Shown here: piece by piece, positions 8,557 to 18,353 of the stretch | How positions within the stretch are numbered: position 1 is the first letter of the stretch | How the letters are laid out: each line of letters begins with the position of its first letter | Assembly: GCA_036702975.1 (NCBI GenBank) | Contig: DATNPX010000012.1 | Coordinates: forward strand, 124,001 to 188,000 | Length of the DNA: 64,000 bases | DNA from: DATNPX01 sp036702975 | GTDB lineage: Bacteria > Cyanobacteriota > Vampirovibrionia > Obscuribacterales > Obscuribacteraceae | Direction of reading: 5' to 3' | Translations under genes and position numbers: made by a program | Notes under the pieces: generated by a model | Databases searched by the model: none | Seen by the model: the letters and a program-made list of their open reading frames with translations, nothing else | What the model was told of the DNA's origin: nothing

Positions 8557-9348
8557 CTAGTGGTGGCGAATGGTCTCTTTGTCACCGGTGAGATATTTGA
8601 AACCTTCGATGCCGTTATTGACGCTGAAGGTACCAGCTTTTTCCACTGACATTCGACGCGATCCCTGTGGGAACGTCAGAAGAGCCGTATCACCGTTTAG
8701 CGACTTAATTACGGTCAAAATCAACGTATTAAAAAGAAAGTTTGGTGACTTTTGTGTCAATTGAATATTTTGCACCTGACAATCTCGTGTAACAGTGTAT
8801 GAGACACTAACCGTCATCGGTGGCGAGTGACTGAAAGCCATGTTGCTGAAGTTGGTGTAGCGCTGATATACAGCCTGAGCAACGTTGTGGTGCCAAGTAT
8901 CCCAGGCCAGCTGGAGAGCTTGCGAGTTTGCGTCAGGATCGTTTGGATCGCCTGAGGTCTGAGCATTCCCTTGTTGCATCGGCTGTTGCGGTTGATTCTG
9001 CGGCTGCGCTTGCATTGTCTGGAAGTTCGGCTGTTGCTGTTGTCCTTCGTCCTGAGCGCTCAAAGGGAACATCTTGCTCGGGGCAGCTGGTTGATTCGAC
9101 GGCATGGCGAATGCGGCCTGCGGAACGTCGATCGCCTGCAGCGGTTGCTCTTGCTGAACGTTTCCAGCGAACGGATCGCCCCCTCGATTAATGTCAGTTC
9201 GACTCATGGCTGGTGCCGACGGTCCGTGCTGGACAGACGTCTCATTAACGTTACCTTGAAGCATGTTTCCAGCCAGGGCAAAAGGGTTGCTTGAAACGGT
9301 CAACGAACATAGTAAAAATAAGACAGTCGGGAAAATCTTTTTCTTCAT
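8557..9348 (-). CDS. Exported protein with TonB/TolA C-terminal-like domain
   Basis: This is a 263-residue protein with an N-terminal signal peptide (MKKKIFPTVLFLLCSLTV, cleavage near ALA at 25-27), a Gln/Pro/Asn-rich linker to about residue 140, and a folded C-terminal domain. That domain begins near AWDTWHHNVAQAVYQRY and continues with VSVSYTVTRDCQVQNI and LTFPQGSRRMSV, a layout like the TonB_C/TolA C-terminal fold. There is no TonB box partner or membrane anchor beyond the signal peptide. The plus-strand gene at 20063-20935 has the same architecture and is probably a paralogue. Function unknown; periplasmic is inferred. Confidence 0.7.
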   Translation of the reverse strand: MKKKIFPTVLFLLCSLTVSSNPFALAGNMLQGNVNETSVQHGPSAPAMSRTDINRGGDPFAGNVQQEQPLQAIDVPQAAFAMPSNQPAAPSKMFPLSAQDEGQQQQPNFQTMQAQPQNQPQQPMQQGNAQTSGDPNDPDANSQALQLAWDTWHHNVAQAVYQRYTNFSNMAFSHSPPMTVSVSYTVTRDCQVQNIQLTQKSPNFLFNTLILTVIKSLNGDTALLTFPQGSRRMSVEKAGTFSVNNGIEGFKYLTGDKETIRHH

Positions 9349-9470
9349 AGGTCAAGCTCTTTCGGTCGCGCGAAATTGATATTTCTACAGCCTCTCACTC
9401 TACTGTATCTTATTCAGGTGTAAATGTGTATTCTACGCAGACCGACGCATTTTATTTTGGAGTCTGAACA

Positions 9471-10262
9471 TTGGAAAATCCGCAAGGTGTAGTCATCGAC
9501 AGCCACTGTCACGTTGTAAGGGAATACTTTGCTGATGACCAGTTCGAAGTCATTGAAAGGGCGATAGCCAGCGGAGTCAAATATCTCGTCAACCCAGGTT
9601 GCTCACTCGCTGACGCGGAAGAGGTCCTGCAATTGACACGCCTTTACAAACCTCTATTTGGTGGAGTCGGTATTCATCCGCATGAGGCAAAAACCTGGGA
9701 CGAAAACAGTGAGTCCAAAATCAAGCACTATGCAAGTAAGGAGAAAATTGTCGGCATCGGAGAGTGCGGTCTCGACTACTACTACAATCACAGCCAGCCA
9801 GAGACTCAACGCGCTGTCTTTGCACATCATGTTCGCATCGCACGTGAACTAAATAAACCGGTTATCGTGCACTGCCGAGATGCTTGGTCGGAATGCATGG
9901 ATATTATTGAAGATTCTGGTAAGAATGAAGTGCGCGGTGTTTTCCATTGCTTTACCGGAGGCCCTGAGCTATTGCCGAGAATAGCCAAGCTCGGCTTCTA
10001 CATGTCATTCTCAGGTATTGTTACATTTAAAAAATCGGAAGCGATTCAAGAAGCCGCACGGCTAGCTCCACCCGACAAGATAATGGTAGAGACGGATTGC
10101 CCATACCTCGCTCCACAGAAGGTGCGCGGCAAAAAAAATGAGCCGAGCTATGTTTGGATGGTGGCAGAAAAAATTGCTGAACTGAGAGGCGTGAGCGTGA
10201 AAGACGTCGCCGAGTTTAGCTCTAACAATACTTGCACGCTCTTCCAGCTGCCCGCAGTTTGA
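9471..10262 (+). CDS. tatD: TatD-family metal-dependent hydrolase/DNase
   Basis: This is a 263-residue amidohydrolase-fold protein with all TatD metal ligands in place: H12 and H14 (DSHCH), E98 (GIGECGLDY), H134 (VIVHCRD), H159 (GVFHCFTG) and D209 (VETDCPYLAP). The length is standard. TatD enzymes are Mg-dependent 3'-5' exonucleases linked to DNA repair and nucleic-acid degradation. The start is TTG with GGAG eight bases before it. The gene stands alone, divergent from the exported protein gene at 8557-9348. Confidence 0.93.
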   Translation: MENPQGVVIDSHCHVVREYFADDQFEVIERAIASGVKYLVNPGCSLADAEEVLQLTRLYKPLFGGVGIHPHEAKTWDENSESKIKHYASKEKIVGIGECGLDYYYNHSQPETQRAVFAHHVRIARELNKPVIVHCRDAWSECMDIIEDSGKNEVRGVFHCFTGGPELLPRIAKLGFYMSFSGIVTFKKSEAIQEAARLAPPDKIMVETDCPYLAPQKVRGKKNEPSYVWMVAEKIAELRGVSVKDVAEFSSNNTCTLFQLPAV

Positions 10263-10330
10263 AGAACGACTGGCCAATAAGACATAAAAGACGAATGAGC
10301 TTAACGAAGTCATTTGCTACGACTGCCAGG

Positions 10331-10352
10331 CTCGACAATACCTCGACAATAC
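10331..10352. repeat. Tandem duplication of 11 bp
   Basis: CTCGACAATAC occurs twice head to tail (10331-10341 and 10342-10352), in the gap between convergent tatD and the kinase gene. The second copy ends at the first base of the kinase stop codon. Confidence 0.8.
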
Positions 10353-11857
10353 TAGGAAGAGCTGCTCACCTTCCGTTTATTGTTCCGCCTCAACATCTCT
10401 TGGGCTTGATCGTAGTTGTTTGAATTATCTGGAATACGCTGCAGAATAACAGATGCTTCTTTGAATTTTTTCTTCTTCATCAATTTCAGACCGGCCTGCA
10501 AATAGCTAGAGTTGAGAACTTCCGAATCGCTGTCAGTAAGCCTGTATTGCTTCTGAAGTTTTTCGAGTATTTTGATGGCGTCTTCAGGGCGTCCCTCATT
10601 GTTCAGAACTTCAGCCGAGTTGATTGCAGCATGATAATCGTTCAAGCGAATGAAACAAATGGCGACAATCGCCACAATAAACATGAGCACCATATGAAGA
10701 AAGATATTTTTCCCCCAGCCGCTATGGCTGTGCTCTTCCTGTTGCTCTTCTGGCGCCTCAACGAGACTTTCGGACTCGAGCATTCGGGCAAATCGATTCA
10801 CTGATTCCGTAGTCGTCTCCAGCGGGCCCGTCGTCGAAGATAGAACCGGTGCGCGTGCACCACCAAATGGAATCCACGTGGCACCACCAGACACAATCAG
10901 TTTTCTATTTTGCGCTGAATAAGCGGCATTGTATTCTTCCCAAAGTTCTTCCGCGCTCTGCTGCCGCTTCTCCGGATTTTTGCTCAGTGCCTTTGCCACC
11001 ACTTTTTCAAGGGATTCCGGAAAGATGAGTTCAGGCTCGACGTCTGACATACGCGGTGGCGTTTCGTTCACATGCATAAACATGAGCGCCATCATGTCGT
11101 CGGCCACGAAGGGACGCTTGCCACTTAGCATTTCGAAAATGACCACACCGAGTGAGTAAATATCAGCACGATAGTCAAACTCTGCACCACGGCATTGCTC
11201 AGGGCTCATATAGGCGGGGCTGCCGCACACTTTTCCTTCCACAGTAAGCGACCCGGTAGAGACGCCGTCACCAACGAGTTTTGCTACACCGAAGTCGACA
11301 ACTTTTACCATCACTGTGGCCGCTTCCTTGCCCTGCAAAATAATATTGTCAGGTTTCAAGTCACGGTGGATAATACGCAGACGATGCGCTTCTCCAACCG
11401 CATAACAGACTTGCTTAATAATTGGTGCGCATGCCTCGGCCGGTAAGCCACCTGTCTCCTTCAGCACCTGAGCCAGGTTTAGCCCTTGCAGGAATTCGGT
11501 TACGATGTAAGGCTGACCGTCCTCCATCATTCCGTAGTCGAAAAGCGTAACGATATTTGGATGTTTCAGAGTGCTGACTGTCTGTGCTTCTCGTCTGAAT
11601 CTTTTGACTGATTCTTGTGACGTTTCATGGAAGTTTTGCAGAACTTTGATCGCCATTTCGCGACCTGTTGAAATTTGAATCGCTTCATATACGATGCCCA
11701 TGGCACCACGGCCGATGGCACATAGAATTCTGTACCTGTCACCAACGACGGTACCAATCAGTGGATCATTACCGACTGAAATCAATTCGGCTTCGTCGGT
11801 TGGACAATTGTCCTGTCCGTCATCGAAGTGCTGATTGCAGCGTAAACAGAGCTTCAT
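10352..11857 (-). CDS. Membrane-anchored Ser/Thr protein kinase (PknB class)
   Basis: This is a 501-residue protein. It begins with a Cys motif (C4, C7, C18 in MKLCLRCNQHFDDGQDNCP), then a complete Hanks-type kinase domain from about 41 to 305: Gly loop GRGAMGIVYEA, K71, HRDLKPDN with D166, DFG at 188-190, and GSPAYMSPEQ. One membrane segment (FLHMVLMFIVAIVAICFI) lies in the last quarter, followed by a short helical TPR-like tail. All catalytic residues are present, so an active kinase is expected. It lies 40 bases downstream of a second kinase with the same N-terminus, forming a pair. No Shine-Dalgarno is evident before the ATG. Confidence 0.93.
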   Translation of the reverse strand: MKLCLRCNQHFDDGQDNCPTDEAELISVGNDPLIGTVVGDRYRILCAIGRGAMGIVYEAIQISTGREMAIKVLQNFHETSQESVKRFRREAQTVSTLKHPNIVTLFDYGMMEDGQPYIVTEFLQGLNLAQVLKETGGLPAEACAPIIKQVCYAVGEAHRLRIIHRDLKPDNIILQGKEAATVMVKVVDFGVAKLVGDGVSTGSLTVEGKVCGSPAYMSPEQCRGAEFDYRADIYSLGVVIFEMLSGKRPFVADDMMALMFMHVNETPPRMSDVEPELIFPESLEKVVAKALSKNPEKRQQSAEELWEEYNAAYSAQNRKLIVSGGATWIPFGGARAPVLSSTTGPLETTTESVNRFARMLESESLVEAPEEQQEEHSHSGWGKNIFLHMVLMFIVAIVAICFIRLNDYHAAINSAEVLNNEGRPEDAIKILEKLQKQYRLTDSDSEVLNSSYLQAGLKLMKKKKFKEASVILQRIPDNSNNYDQAQEMLRRNNKRKVSSSS

Positions 11858-11897
11858 GGTTACTAGCTTGGTTCCCGGTCTTGCACCTCTTCATCAA

Positions 11898-14800
11898 TCA
11901 ACGCGAGCCAGCTCGGCGTTTCAAGCTCGTGTAGTTCTTCACCATCTTTTGTGCTTTGCGATAGGAAGGACCTTTTCTCGGAATTTTATTCAGCACATCA
12001 ATCGCGGCATCGTACTCCGGGGGGTCAGATTGTGCATATTTCTCGGCGATCTTGACTGCATGATCGGCGTCTTTTTGCGTCCATTTCGTCTTGGTCGACC
12101 TGTCGAGTATTGCTCTTGCTCGCTCCAGCTTACCTGACTGGATAAGCTCGTCTATATCGTTTGATTCCTGACCGTCAGACTTCGTTGGCGTTGGATGCAT
12201 GGCGCCAGAGAATACGCTTGTAACTTGTTGCTGCAGCTGCGGCAGAGACTTCATCAGAGGTCCAAATCCTAGAACGCCTCCGATCACTACGGTGCAACCA
12301 ACAACGATAAGCAGGACAGGGATTCTCGGCTTGTTGAAACTCTGGCGAACGCGAGCTCTATTGGGAGCTTGCACCTGCTGCCCCTTGGTGCGCTCAGTCT
12401 TGATAGATTGTTCGATGTTACGGAAGCTGCTGTAAGAATCTTTCACTCCAGCCATTGCCGCCGCTTCCTTGCGTTTAGCATCGAGGTCAGCAGCCGCCTG
12501 CACAGCGGCGGCTGCAGCTGCGGCGGCTCGCATAGCGGGTTCTGATGACGCCATTGCCGCCGGTGCCTCCGGCGGAATCGCTTTCGGTGGCAAGGGTCTT
12601 GGCGGCTCGAAACGTGCAGCCTCACGTGACTGTTGAGGCTCGCCCTTTTGAGCGGGCAGCCGGCTTACGCTGCCAGTTTCGACTGCGCGTTGAGCAGCCT
12701 CGAGAAGGCGATTGACAGGCGGTCCCCCCGCCATATTGGGAGACGATGTGCTGAGAGATGGTTTTGGTGGTTCTTCGAAGACCCGTGGTTCTTCAGGTTT
12801 GTCTTTTTGTGCGATTCCGCCAGCTTTGAGTGCCTCGATCTTTTTCTTGACGGCCTCAATCTTCTTATTCAGTGCTTCCGGTTTGACTGGCTCTGAAGAG
12901 CCATCTGCCATTCGTCCTTCTGTAAATGCCGCAGCCCCAGGTTCTGGCATACCGAAGCTAGGCGGCGAAATTGGCGAACTGCCTAAATTGCCCATTCCGG
13001 AACCGATCGCCGCACCTAAACCTGCTGCCGCCGCCATGCCCGCAGCACCTAGGCCACCAGCCGGATTGTTGAAAGTCGAAGCACCGAACTCTCCCTGCGG
13101 CGCCGGCGGTGTAAAGGCAGCCGGTTGTTGCACTGCAGGAACAGCACCGGTATTTTCGTTTGCAGCTCGATTGGCGGCATTTGCCTTAAGCCGCTGAGCC
13201 AATTCTGCAAATTTTCGTTGACTCTTGACCGCTGGGTCTTCTTCTTCGGCGCCTGGTGCGTGCGCAGGAGCCTGCGCTATAGGCGCTGTCGGAATGTTGA
13301 GAGGTGCTGCCTGTGGTATCATCGCCTGCGGTTGTGCATTCGGTAAACCAACGGCAGGTGCGTCTTCGTTGCCGGTATTGGCTTTCTTGGCGAACCGATT
13401 CAGCATGTTCGCAAGTTGCGCTTGGTTGGCTTTGGCTGCTCCCAGCTTTGAAGGAGTGTCGACGATTTCCGGGCCGGTTGCGGAAGCGGTAGCAGCTTCT
13501 TCTTCTGCACGAGCGCGGGCAGCAGCTTCTGCCGCTTCTTGCTCTGCACGAACTCTTGCTCCAGCTTCTGCTGCTTCCTTTTCTGCACGAACTCTTGCCG
13601 CAGCCTCTGCTGCTTCTTGCTCTGCACGGACTTTTGCTGCAGCCTCTGCTGCTTCCTTTTCTGCACGGGCTCTTGCTGCAGCTTCTGCCGCTTCTTGTTC
13701 TGCTCTGGCTCTTGCTGCGGACTCTGCTGCTTCTTGTTCTGCGCGGGCTCTGGCTGCAGCCTCTGCTGCTTCTTGTTCCGCTCGACGCGCAGCGGCTTCA
13801 GCTGCTTCTTGCTCGGCGCGTCTGGCTACAGCTTCTGCCTCCTCACGTTCAGCTCGCTCTCGCTCTTCTTTCGCTCGTTGCTCTTGCTCTGCCCGTTCCC
13901 GCTCTTCTCTTTCCTGAGCTTCTTGTGCGAAACGAGCCTGCTGTTCTTGAGCCTTTGCTTCAGCTTGGGCTTTTTCTTGGGCTTCGATCTCCGCCATTGC
14001 TCGAGCAGCAGCCGCAGCTTCACGAGCCTTGCGCTCTGCTAGACGTGCTTCATCTTCCTCTTGTTCAGCTTTCATCCGAGCTTCTTCTTGTGCCAAAGCC
14101 TCGGCAACCGCACGTTCAAAATCGTTAGGCTCTGCACTAGACTCTGATCTCTCAGTGCTCAATATGGACAATTCAGCTTTATCTCCGCTGCTCGGACCTT
14201 CTTCAGCTGCAATTGAAGAAGTCGCTTGCTCGGTCTGAGTAACTGATTCCGCCGGTAATACTGGTGATGGTGTTGGTGCAGACGGATGGCTGACTGGAGC
14301 CGTTTCCACTGGTGGTGTCATCGACTCTGGAAGCTTGAACTCCGGAGTTGCCGGTTTGAAGCCAGATACAAATGAAGCTGGTTGGCCGGCATATTGTGAT
14401 CCATCTATGCCACCACCTGTGGTTAGTCCTGTTGCATTCGCATCAAAACCGCTGGCACGAGCAGCCGTCGAATCATCTTTGGCAGACCTGACCGCGTCGT
14501 GGGCTGTGTCCTTGTTTTTGTTGCCGCCGAAGAAGGCGCCAATTGCTGCCAGACCAGATTTTGTTCCTTTCTCTTTACCAGATTTATCACTCTTTCCGAG
14601 ATCTGCGGCAGCTGGAATTCCGGTCTTTGTATTTTTGTCTTTTGATTCTGGTTTATCTTTATCTTTACCAGCAGCAGGCAGACCCGACTTGGTTCCTTTC
14701 TTCTCCTTCTCTTTTTCTGCTGCAGCCATTCCTGATTTGGTGCCGCCGAACATTGATTTGAGTTTATCGCCAAAGCCAGGCTGACTCTTTCGTGGATCGG

Positions 14801-17800
14801 CAGAACGCATTTTATCGAGTCGGATTGGCACCTTCTCTTCGCTGGGAGGAGGTGTAACTACAGGTGGTGTGGCCGCTTCCTTCGCTTTCGAATCAAAACG
14901 TCCTATTGCGTCCAACTCGGCTTTAGAGTATGGCATTGCCGCTGGTGCCACAGTTTCTGCTGGTGTTGTTTCCATGGCCGGGGCAAATTCGGCAATTTCC
15001 GCAACTTCGGCAACTTCTTCAACAGTCGAGACATCGACTATCTCTCGTTCCAGGCTAACTATTGCAGCCACTTCGGCGTCATGTGAGATAACATGAGCTT
15101 CTTCTATCTCTGTTGACATTGAGGTGGCATCAGGATGGGCTGCGACCTCAGCCGCGGCGGTATCATCTCCGGCTCCACTCTTGAGCGCTTCTTGCGCACG
15201 TCCGAGCAAATTAGAAGGATTGTCAGCTCGCCGACGGCTGAGGATCTTTTTGACATCCGGCCCACCAGTGCTGGCAGGCGCTTTTCCAAGCTCCTTCTTG
15301 GCGAATGAAGCTGGATTTGCACCTTTCTTTGTTGCCTCGGCAATCTGGTCGAAACTGATCGACTTCATCATGCCCGTATCGTCAGCGGGACGGCGTCCCT
15401 TTATGATCGCAGAATCGATGACCTTTTCAACTTCTCTGGCGAACGGGTTGAGTACTTCGGTCCTCTTATTGATTGGTTGTTCGAAACGGTTCGCATCAAG
15501 GCTATGCTCTGTCTCGGTCTTGCCTTTCGGCTCCTCGAGTGACTCGGTTCGTTTGTGCGCTTGCTCGCCAGGTTTGACAATCGCCGCATCCAACACCTTC
15601 TCTACTTCTTTGGCGAATTTTGTGGATGGAGAGACGTCTTTATTTACTGCAGCTTCGAAGCGTTCCTTATTTGTTACAGGATTTGTTACAGGATTAGTCG
15701 AAGGATTAGTTGCAGGATTACTGGGAACAGTCGAGGGGTGCAGATTGGAAGCACTCTTTGACGGCAGGACATTAACGCCTTCCGGAGTGCCACCAGTTTT
15801 TCCGCTTGCCGCACTGGCCTTCTTCATCATTGCGCCCCAGGCTTCTATGTCCTTTGTGCTGAACTTGCCTGTCTCTTTGCGTTGAGCATCGATTGCATCT
15901 TGAATGGACATTTTGCCGAGTGAAGCTGGCAATTTGCCAACTTCTTCAGCGACTCTTGCGGCGACTGCCGTTGGTGGGCTGGGGGGATTGTCTTCTTGTT
16001 TTGCAGGAGCAACTAGCTCTGGCTCAGGCTTCTGTTCTTTAGCTAGTTCCGACTGGGGTTCAGCATTTTGAACCTCACCCTCTTGGACTTCTTGAACCTC
16101 TGGAATTACCCCATGTTCTGCCACCAATTCAGGCAGCAGCGCTACTTCTTGTATTGGCGATTCGACAGTTGTCGACTCTGAGGTTTCCAAAACTTCTTGT
16201 ATATTTTCTACTTCCAGCTCGACTTTTAACTCTGCTTCCAGAGGAACCGTTTCCTCTTGAAGATCTTCGTCTTTTGCTTCATTTTCTGTTCCTGTTACAG
16301 ATTCAGGCACCGAGGAGACTTCAACTTGGGTCTCTGGCTCAGGCTGCGCGTCGAGGGCTTCCATTGTAGTAAATGAGTCGATGCTTGCAACCATTTCCGC
16401 AGTTGTATCAACGGCTGAATCTTTCGGCTCCTCTACCGGTGCCGGTTCTGGAATCTCGACTTCCGGCGCATGTTGATAAAGCGGTTCTGGCGCCAATAAT
16501 GGTTCTGTGCCCTGAGCTTCGCTCGGTTTTCTCAAAAATGGCATTTTCGCCGAACTCTCGCCAGTGTTTCGTTTTAGGATCTGACGAGCCCAATCGGAAA
16601 CTTTCTGTTCGGACTCTGTTTCAAATGGTGCTTTGGGATGACTGCCAGAAGGCGATGGTGACATAAATGTTGGTGCCGTAGGGGCATCACTGAGAGCCGT
16701 GACTGGAGCCACGGGAGTTATTCGCGGTGCACCGGAAGGCTGGGTCTCGCTTCTCGAAAAGGCTGAGCTACCACTCGGAGGAGCAGGTTTTGCCGGTAAA
16801 GATTGGCCGGCTGTGGTAGCTGCAGGAGCAGATGCTTGAGCAGCAGACGCAGCTGGCACTTTGGCCGCCCCATTTTCTGGAGAATCAGGTTGTTTGACTA
16901 CTGGATTGCCTGCATTTGACTTCCGCTGCAGAATCTGACGAGCCCAGTCTGAGACATCTTCTTTGCCGGAGTTGGAAAGGTTTGATTTAAATGACTGCGA
17001 CGCGCGCTTCGCCGACTCCATTAACCTGCTCGCGGCTTCGGCTTCCTCCTTTGAAGCACCAGAAGAACTGGAAGCAGATTGCGAATCATCTTCGTCTGTT
17101 GCACTGCCGGCAGGGATTGATTCAGGTGTTGTTGGTTTACTGCCAGGAGTGCTTGGTTTGCTCGGTAGTGCGAACTGTGGCGCTGCAGGTGGTGGCGTCG
17201 CAATCATGCCACCATTCTTACCGCCTTTGTCGGTCTCAGCTTGGAATAGCGAGCTCTGTGCAGGTTCCGGCTCTGTCAAACGCTCGCTAGGGACGGAATC
17301 ATCCTCTCCATCAGCATCGAGAACAAGAGTGGATATAGCTTTGCCATCGCGCCCGGTACCTGGAAGTCCATAGCCTTCTTGATTGATACTTTCGAGTAAA
17401 AAGGCTTCAACGCCTTCTTCCACGTCCTTGCAAAAAGAGAGCACATCCTGATGTCTTTGATTGGGATCTTTTGACAGTGCCTTATTTACCGCCATCTCCA
17501 ATTTGACTGGGAATTTCAAGTCAGGCCGAGTCTGAGATAGTGATGGTGGCGGCGTTTTCACATGCATGCGGAACAAGGTCATAATATCTTCTGCTTCAAA
17601 CGGGCGAGTGCCCGTCATAAGCTCAAAGACAACAATTGCCAGGGAATATATATCCGAGCGGGCATCAAGTTGGAAGCCCTGACACTGCTCGGGACTCATA
17701 TAGGCTGGACTTCCGGCAGCTGTTCTTTGTCGTGCCGGAGCACTGCCGCCTTCGGCACCGGTTGCCTGGTCGGCGATACCAAAGTCCAGTACCTTGACGA

Positions 17801-18353
17801 AGTCTTCATTCTGAGCGTAGTCGGATTCTTGAAGCACAATATTTTCTGGCTTTATATCGCGATGCACGATCGACTGTCTATGCGCTTCAGACAATGCTTC
17901 GCAGATTTGACGAACGATAGGAAGGACACGCCGCAACGGCAGCGCCCCTTTCTCTTTCACTAGTTCAGCCAGCGTGTGCCCTTCGAGGTAGTCCATAACG
18001 AAATATGGCTGACCGTCGTCGGTTACCCCGGATTCCCAGATGTTGATGATGTGTGGGTGTTTCAATCGTGCTGCCGCGCGGGCTTCTCTTAGAAATCTGT
18101 CTAATGAGCCAGTCTCGGCACCGAGGTAACTGTGAAGCACCTTCACAGCTACTTCTCGCTGCATTAGCAATCGCGTCGCTTTGTATACGATACCGCTGGA
18201 GCCTTTTCCGATTACGCTGTCTACCACGTAGCGGTCGTTTATCAGGGCGCCGATCAGCGGATTGTCGCCGACTGCTTCCAGAGTGCTGTTATCAGCCGGA
18301 CAGGCTGCCAGCATGTCTTCAAAATATTGATTACAGCGCAGACAGAGCTTCAT
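11898..18353 (-). CDS. Giant Ser/Thr protein kinase (2151 residues) with low-complexity linker and C-terminal TPR-like domain
   Basis: The N-terminus repeats the Cys motif of the neighbouring kinase (C4, C7, C18). A complete kinase domain follows (about 41-310): GKGSSGIVYKA, K71, HRDIKPEN with D166, DFG at 190-192, and SPAYMSPEQ. Residues from about 330 to 2010 are low complexity: Pro/Ser/Ala/Glu stretches, two VSDWARQIL modules, two F-A-x-E-V-E-K-V modules, KSG-rich repeats, and a long Ala/Glu/Arg heptad region likely to be a coiled coil or single helix. One membrane segment (IPVLLIVVGCTVVIGGVLGF) precedes a C-terminal domain of about 110 residues resembling the tail of the smaller kinase. 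The frame is unbroken over 6.4 kb. A cytoplasmic kinase tethered by an extended linker is inferred. Confidence 0.9.
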   Translation of the reverse strand: MKLCLRCNQYFEDMLAACPADNSTLEAVGDNPLIGALINDRYVVDSVIGKGSSGIVYKATRLLMQREVAVKVLHSYLGAETGSLDRFLREARAAARLKHPHIINIWESGVTDDGQPYFVMDYLEGHTLAELVKEKGALPLRRVLPIVRQICEALSEAHRQSIVHRDIKPENIVLQESDYAQNEDFVKVLDFGIADQATGAEGGSAPARQRTAAGSPAYMSPEQCQGFQLDARSDIYSLAIVVFELMTGTRPFEAEDIMTLFRMHVKTPPPSLSQTRPDLKFPVKLEMAVNKALSKDPNQRHQDVLSFCKDVEEGVEAFLLESINQEGYGLPGTGRDGKAISTLVLDADGEDDSVPSERLTEPEPAQSSLFQAETDKGGKNGGMIATPPPAAPQFALPSKPSTPGSKPTTPESIPAGSATDEDDSQSASSSSGASKEEAEAASRLMESAKRASQSFKSNLSNSGKEDVSDWARQILQRKSNAGNPVVKQPDSPENGAAKVPAASAAQASAPAATTAGQSLPAKPAPPSGSSAFSRSETQPSGAPRITPVAPVTALSDAPTAPTFMSPSPSGSHPKAPFETESEQKVSDWARQILKRNTGESSAKMPFLRKPSEAQGTEPLLAPEPLYQHAPEVEIPEPAPVEEPKDSAVDTTAEMVASIDSFTTMEALDAQPEPETQVEVSSVPESVTGTENEAKDEDLQEETVPLEAELKVELEVENIQEVLETSESTTVESPIQEVALLPELVAEHGVIPEVQEVQEGEVQNAEPQSELAKEQKPEPELVAPAKQEDNPPSPPTAVAARVAEEVGKLPASLGKMSIQDAIDAQRKETGKFSTKDIEAWGAMMKKASAASGKTGGTPEGVNVLPSKSASNLHPSTVPSNPATNPSTNPVTNPVTNKERFEAAVNKDVSPSTKFAKEVEKVLDAAIVKPGEQAHKRTESLEEPKGKTETEHSLDANRFEQPINKRTEVLNPFAREVEKVIDSAIIKGRRPADDTGMMKSISFDQIAEATKKGANPASFAKKELGKAPASTGGPDVKKILSRRRADNPSNLLGRAQEALKSGAGDDTAAAEVAAHPDATSMSTEIEEAHVISHDAEVAAIVSLEREIVDVSTVEEVAEVAEIAEFAPAMETTPAETVAPAAMPYSKAELDAIGRFDSKAKEAATPPVVTPPPSEEKVPIRLDKMRSADPRKSQPGFGDKLKSMFGGTKSGMAAAEKEKEKKGTKSGLPAAGKDKDKPESKDKNTKTGIPAAADLGKSDKSGKEKGTKSGLAAIGAFFGGNKNKDTAHDAVRSAKDDSTAARASGFDANATGLTTGGGIDGSQYAGQPASFVSGFKPATPEFKLPESMTPPVETAPVSHPSAPTPSPVLPAESVTQTEQATSSIAAEEGPSSGDKAELSILSTERSESSAEPNDFERAVAEALAQEEARMKAEQEEDEARLAERKAREAAAAARAMAEIEAQEKAQAEAKAQEQQARFAQEAQEREERERAEQEQRAKEERERAEREEAEAVARRAEQEAAEAAARRAEQEAAEAAARARAEQEAAESAARARAEQEAAEAAARARAEKEAAEAAAKVRAEQEAAEAAARVRAEKEAAEAGARVRAEQEAAEAAARARAEEEAATASATGPEIVDTPSKLGAAKANQAQLANMLNRFAKKANTGNEDAPAVGLPNAQPQAMIPQAAPLNIPTAPIAQAPAHAPGAEEEDPAVKSQRKFAELAQRLKANAANRAANENTGAVPAVQQPAAFTPPAPQGEFGASTFNNPAGGLGAAGMAAAAGLGAAIGSGMGNLGSSPISPPSFGMPEPGAAAFTEGRMADGSSEPVKPEALNKKIEAVKKKIEALKAGGIAQKDKPEEPRVFEEPPKPSLSTSSPNMAGGPPVNRLLEAAQRAVETGSVSRLPAQKGEPQQSREAARFEPPRPLPPKAIPPEAPAAMASSEPAMRAAAAAAAAVQAAADLDAKRKEAAAMAGVKDSYSSFRNIEQSIKTERTKGQQVQAPNRARVRQSFNKPRIPVLLIVVGCTVVIGGVLGFGPLMKSLPQLQQQVTSVFSGAMHPTPTKSDGQESNDIDELIQSGKLERARAILDRSTKTKWTQKDADHAVKIAEKYAQSDPPEYDAAIDVLNKIPRKGPSYRKAQKMVKNYTSLKRRAGSR
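13492..13860 (-). repeat. Coding tandem repeats for an Ala/Glu/Arg helix
   Basis: Within the giant kinase gene, units of about 42-45 bases encode ARAEQEAAEAA-type modules about eight times in a row. GC-rich codons make long open frames on the opposite strand, which are by-products of the repeat. Confidence 0.85.
15670..15717 (-). repeat. Four 12-bp tandem units encoding N-P-x-T
   Basis: Four consecutive 12-base units (15670, 15682, 15694, 15706), the first two identical, encode the NPATNPSTNPVTNPVT run in the giant kinase linker. The pattern is typical of slippage within disordered coding sequence. Confidence 0.8.

Noticed and set aside
13225..13917. Long plus-strand open frames of up to 230 codons opposite the giant kinase
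   Set aside because: They arise from the GC-rich Ala/Glu/Arg coding repeat on the minus strand; the translation is Ser/Ala monotony with no ribosome site.
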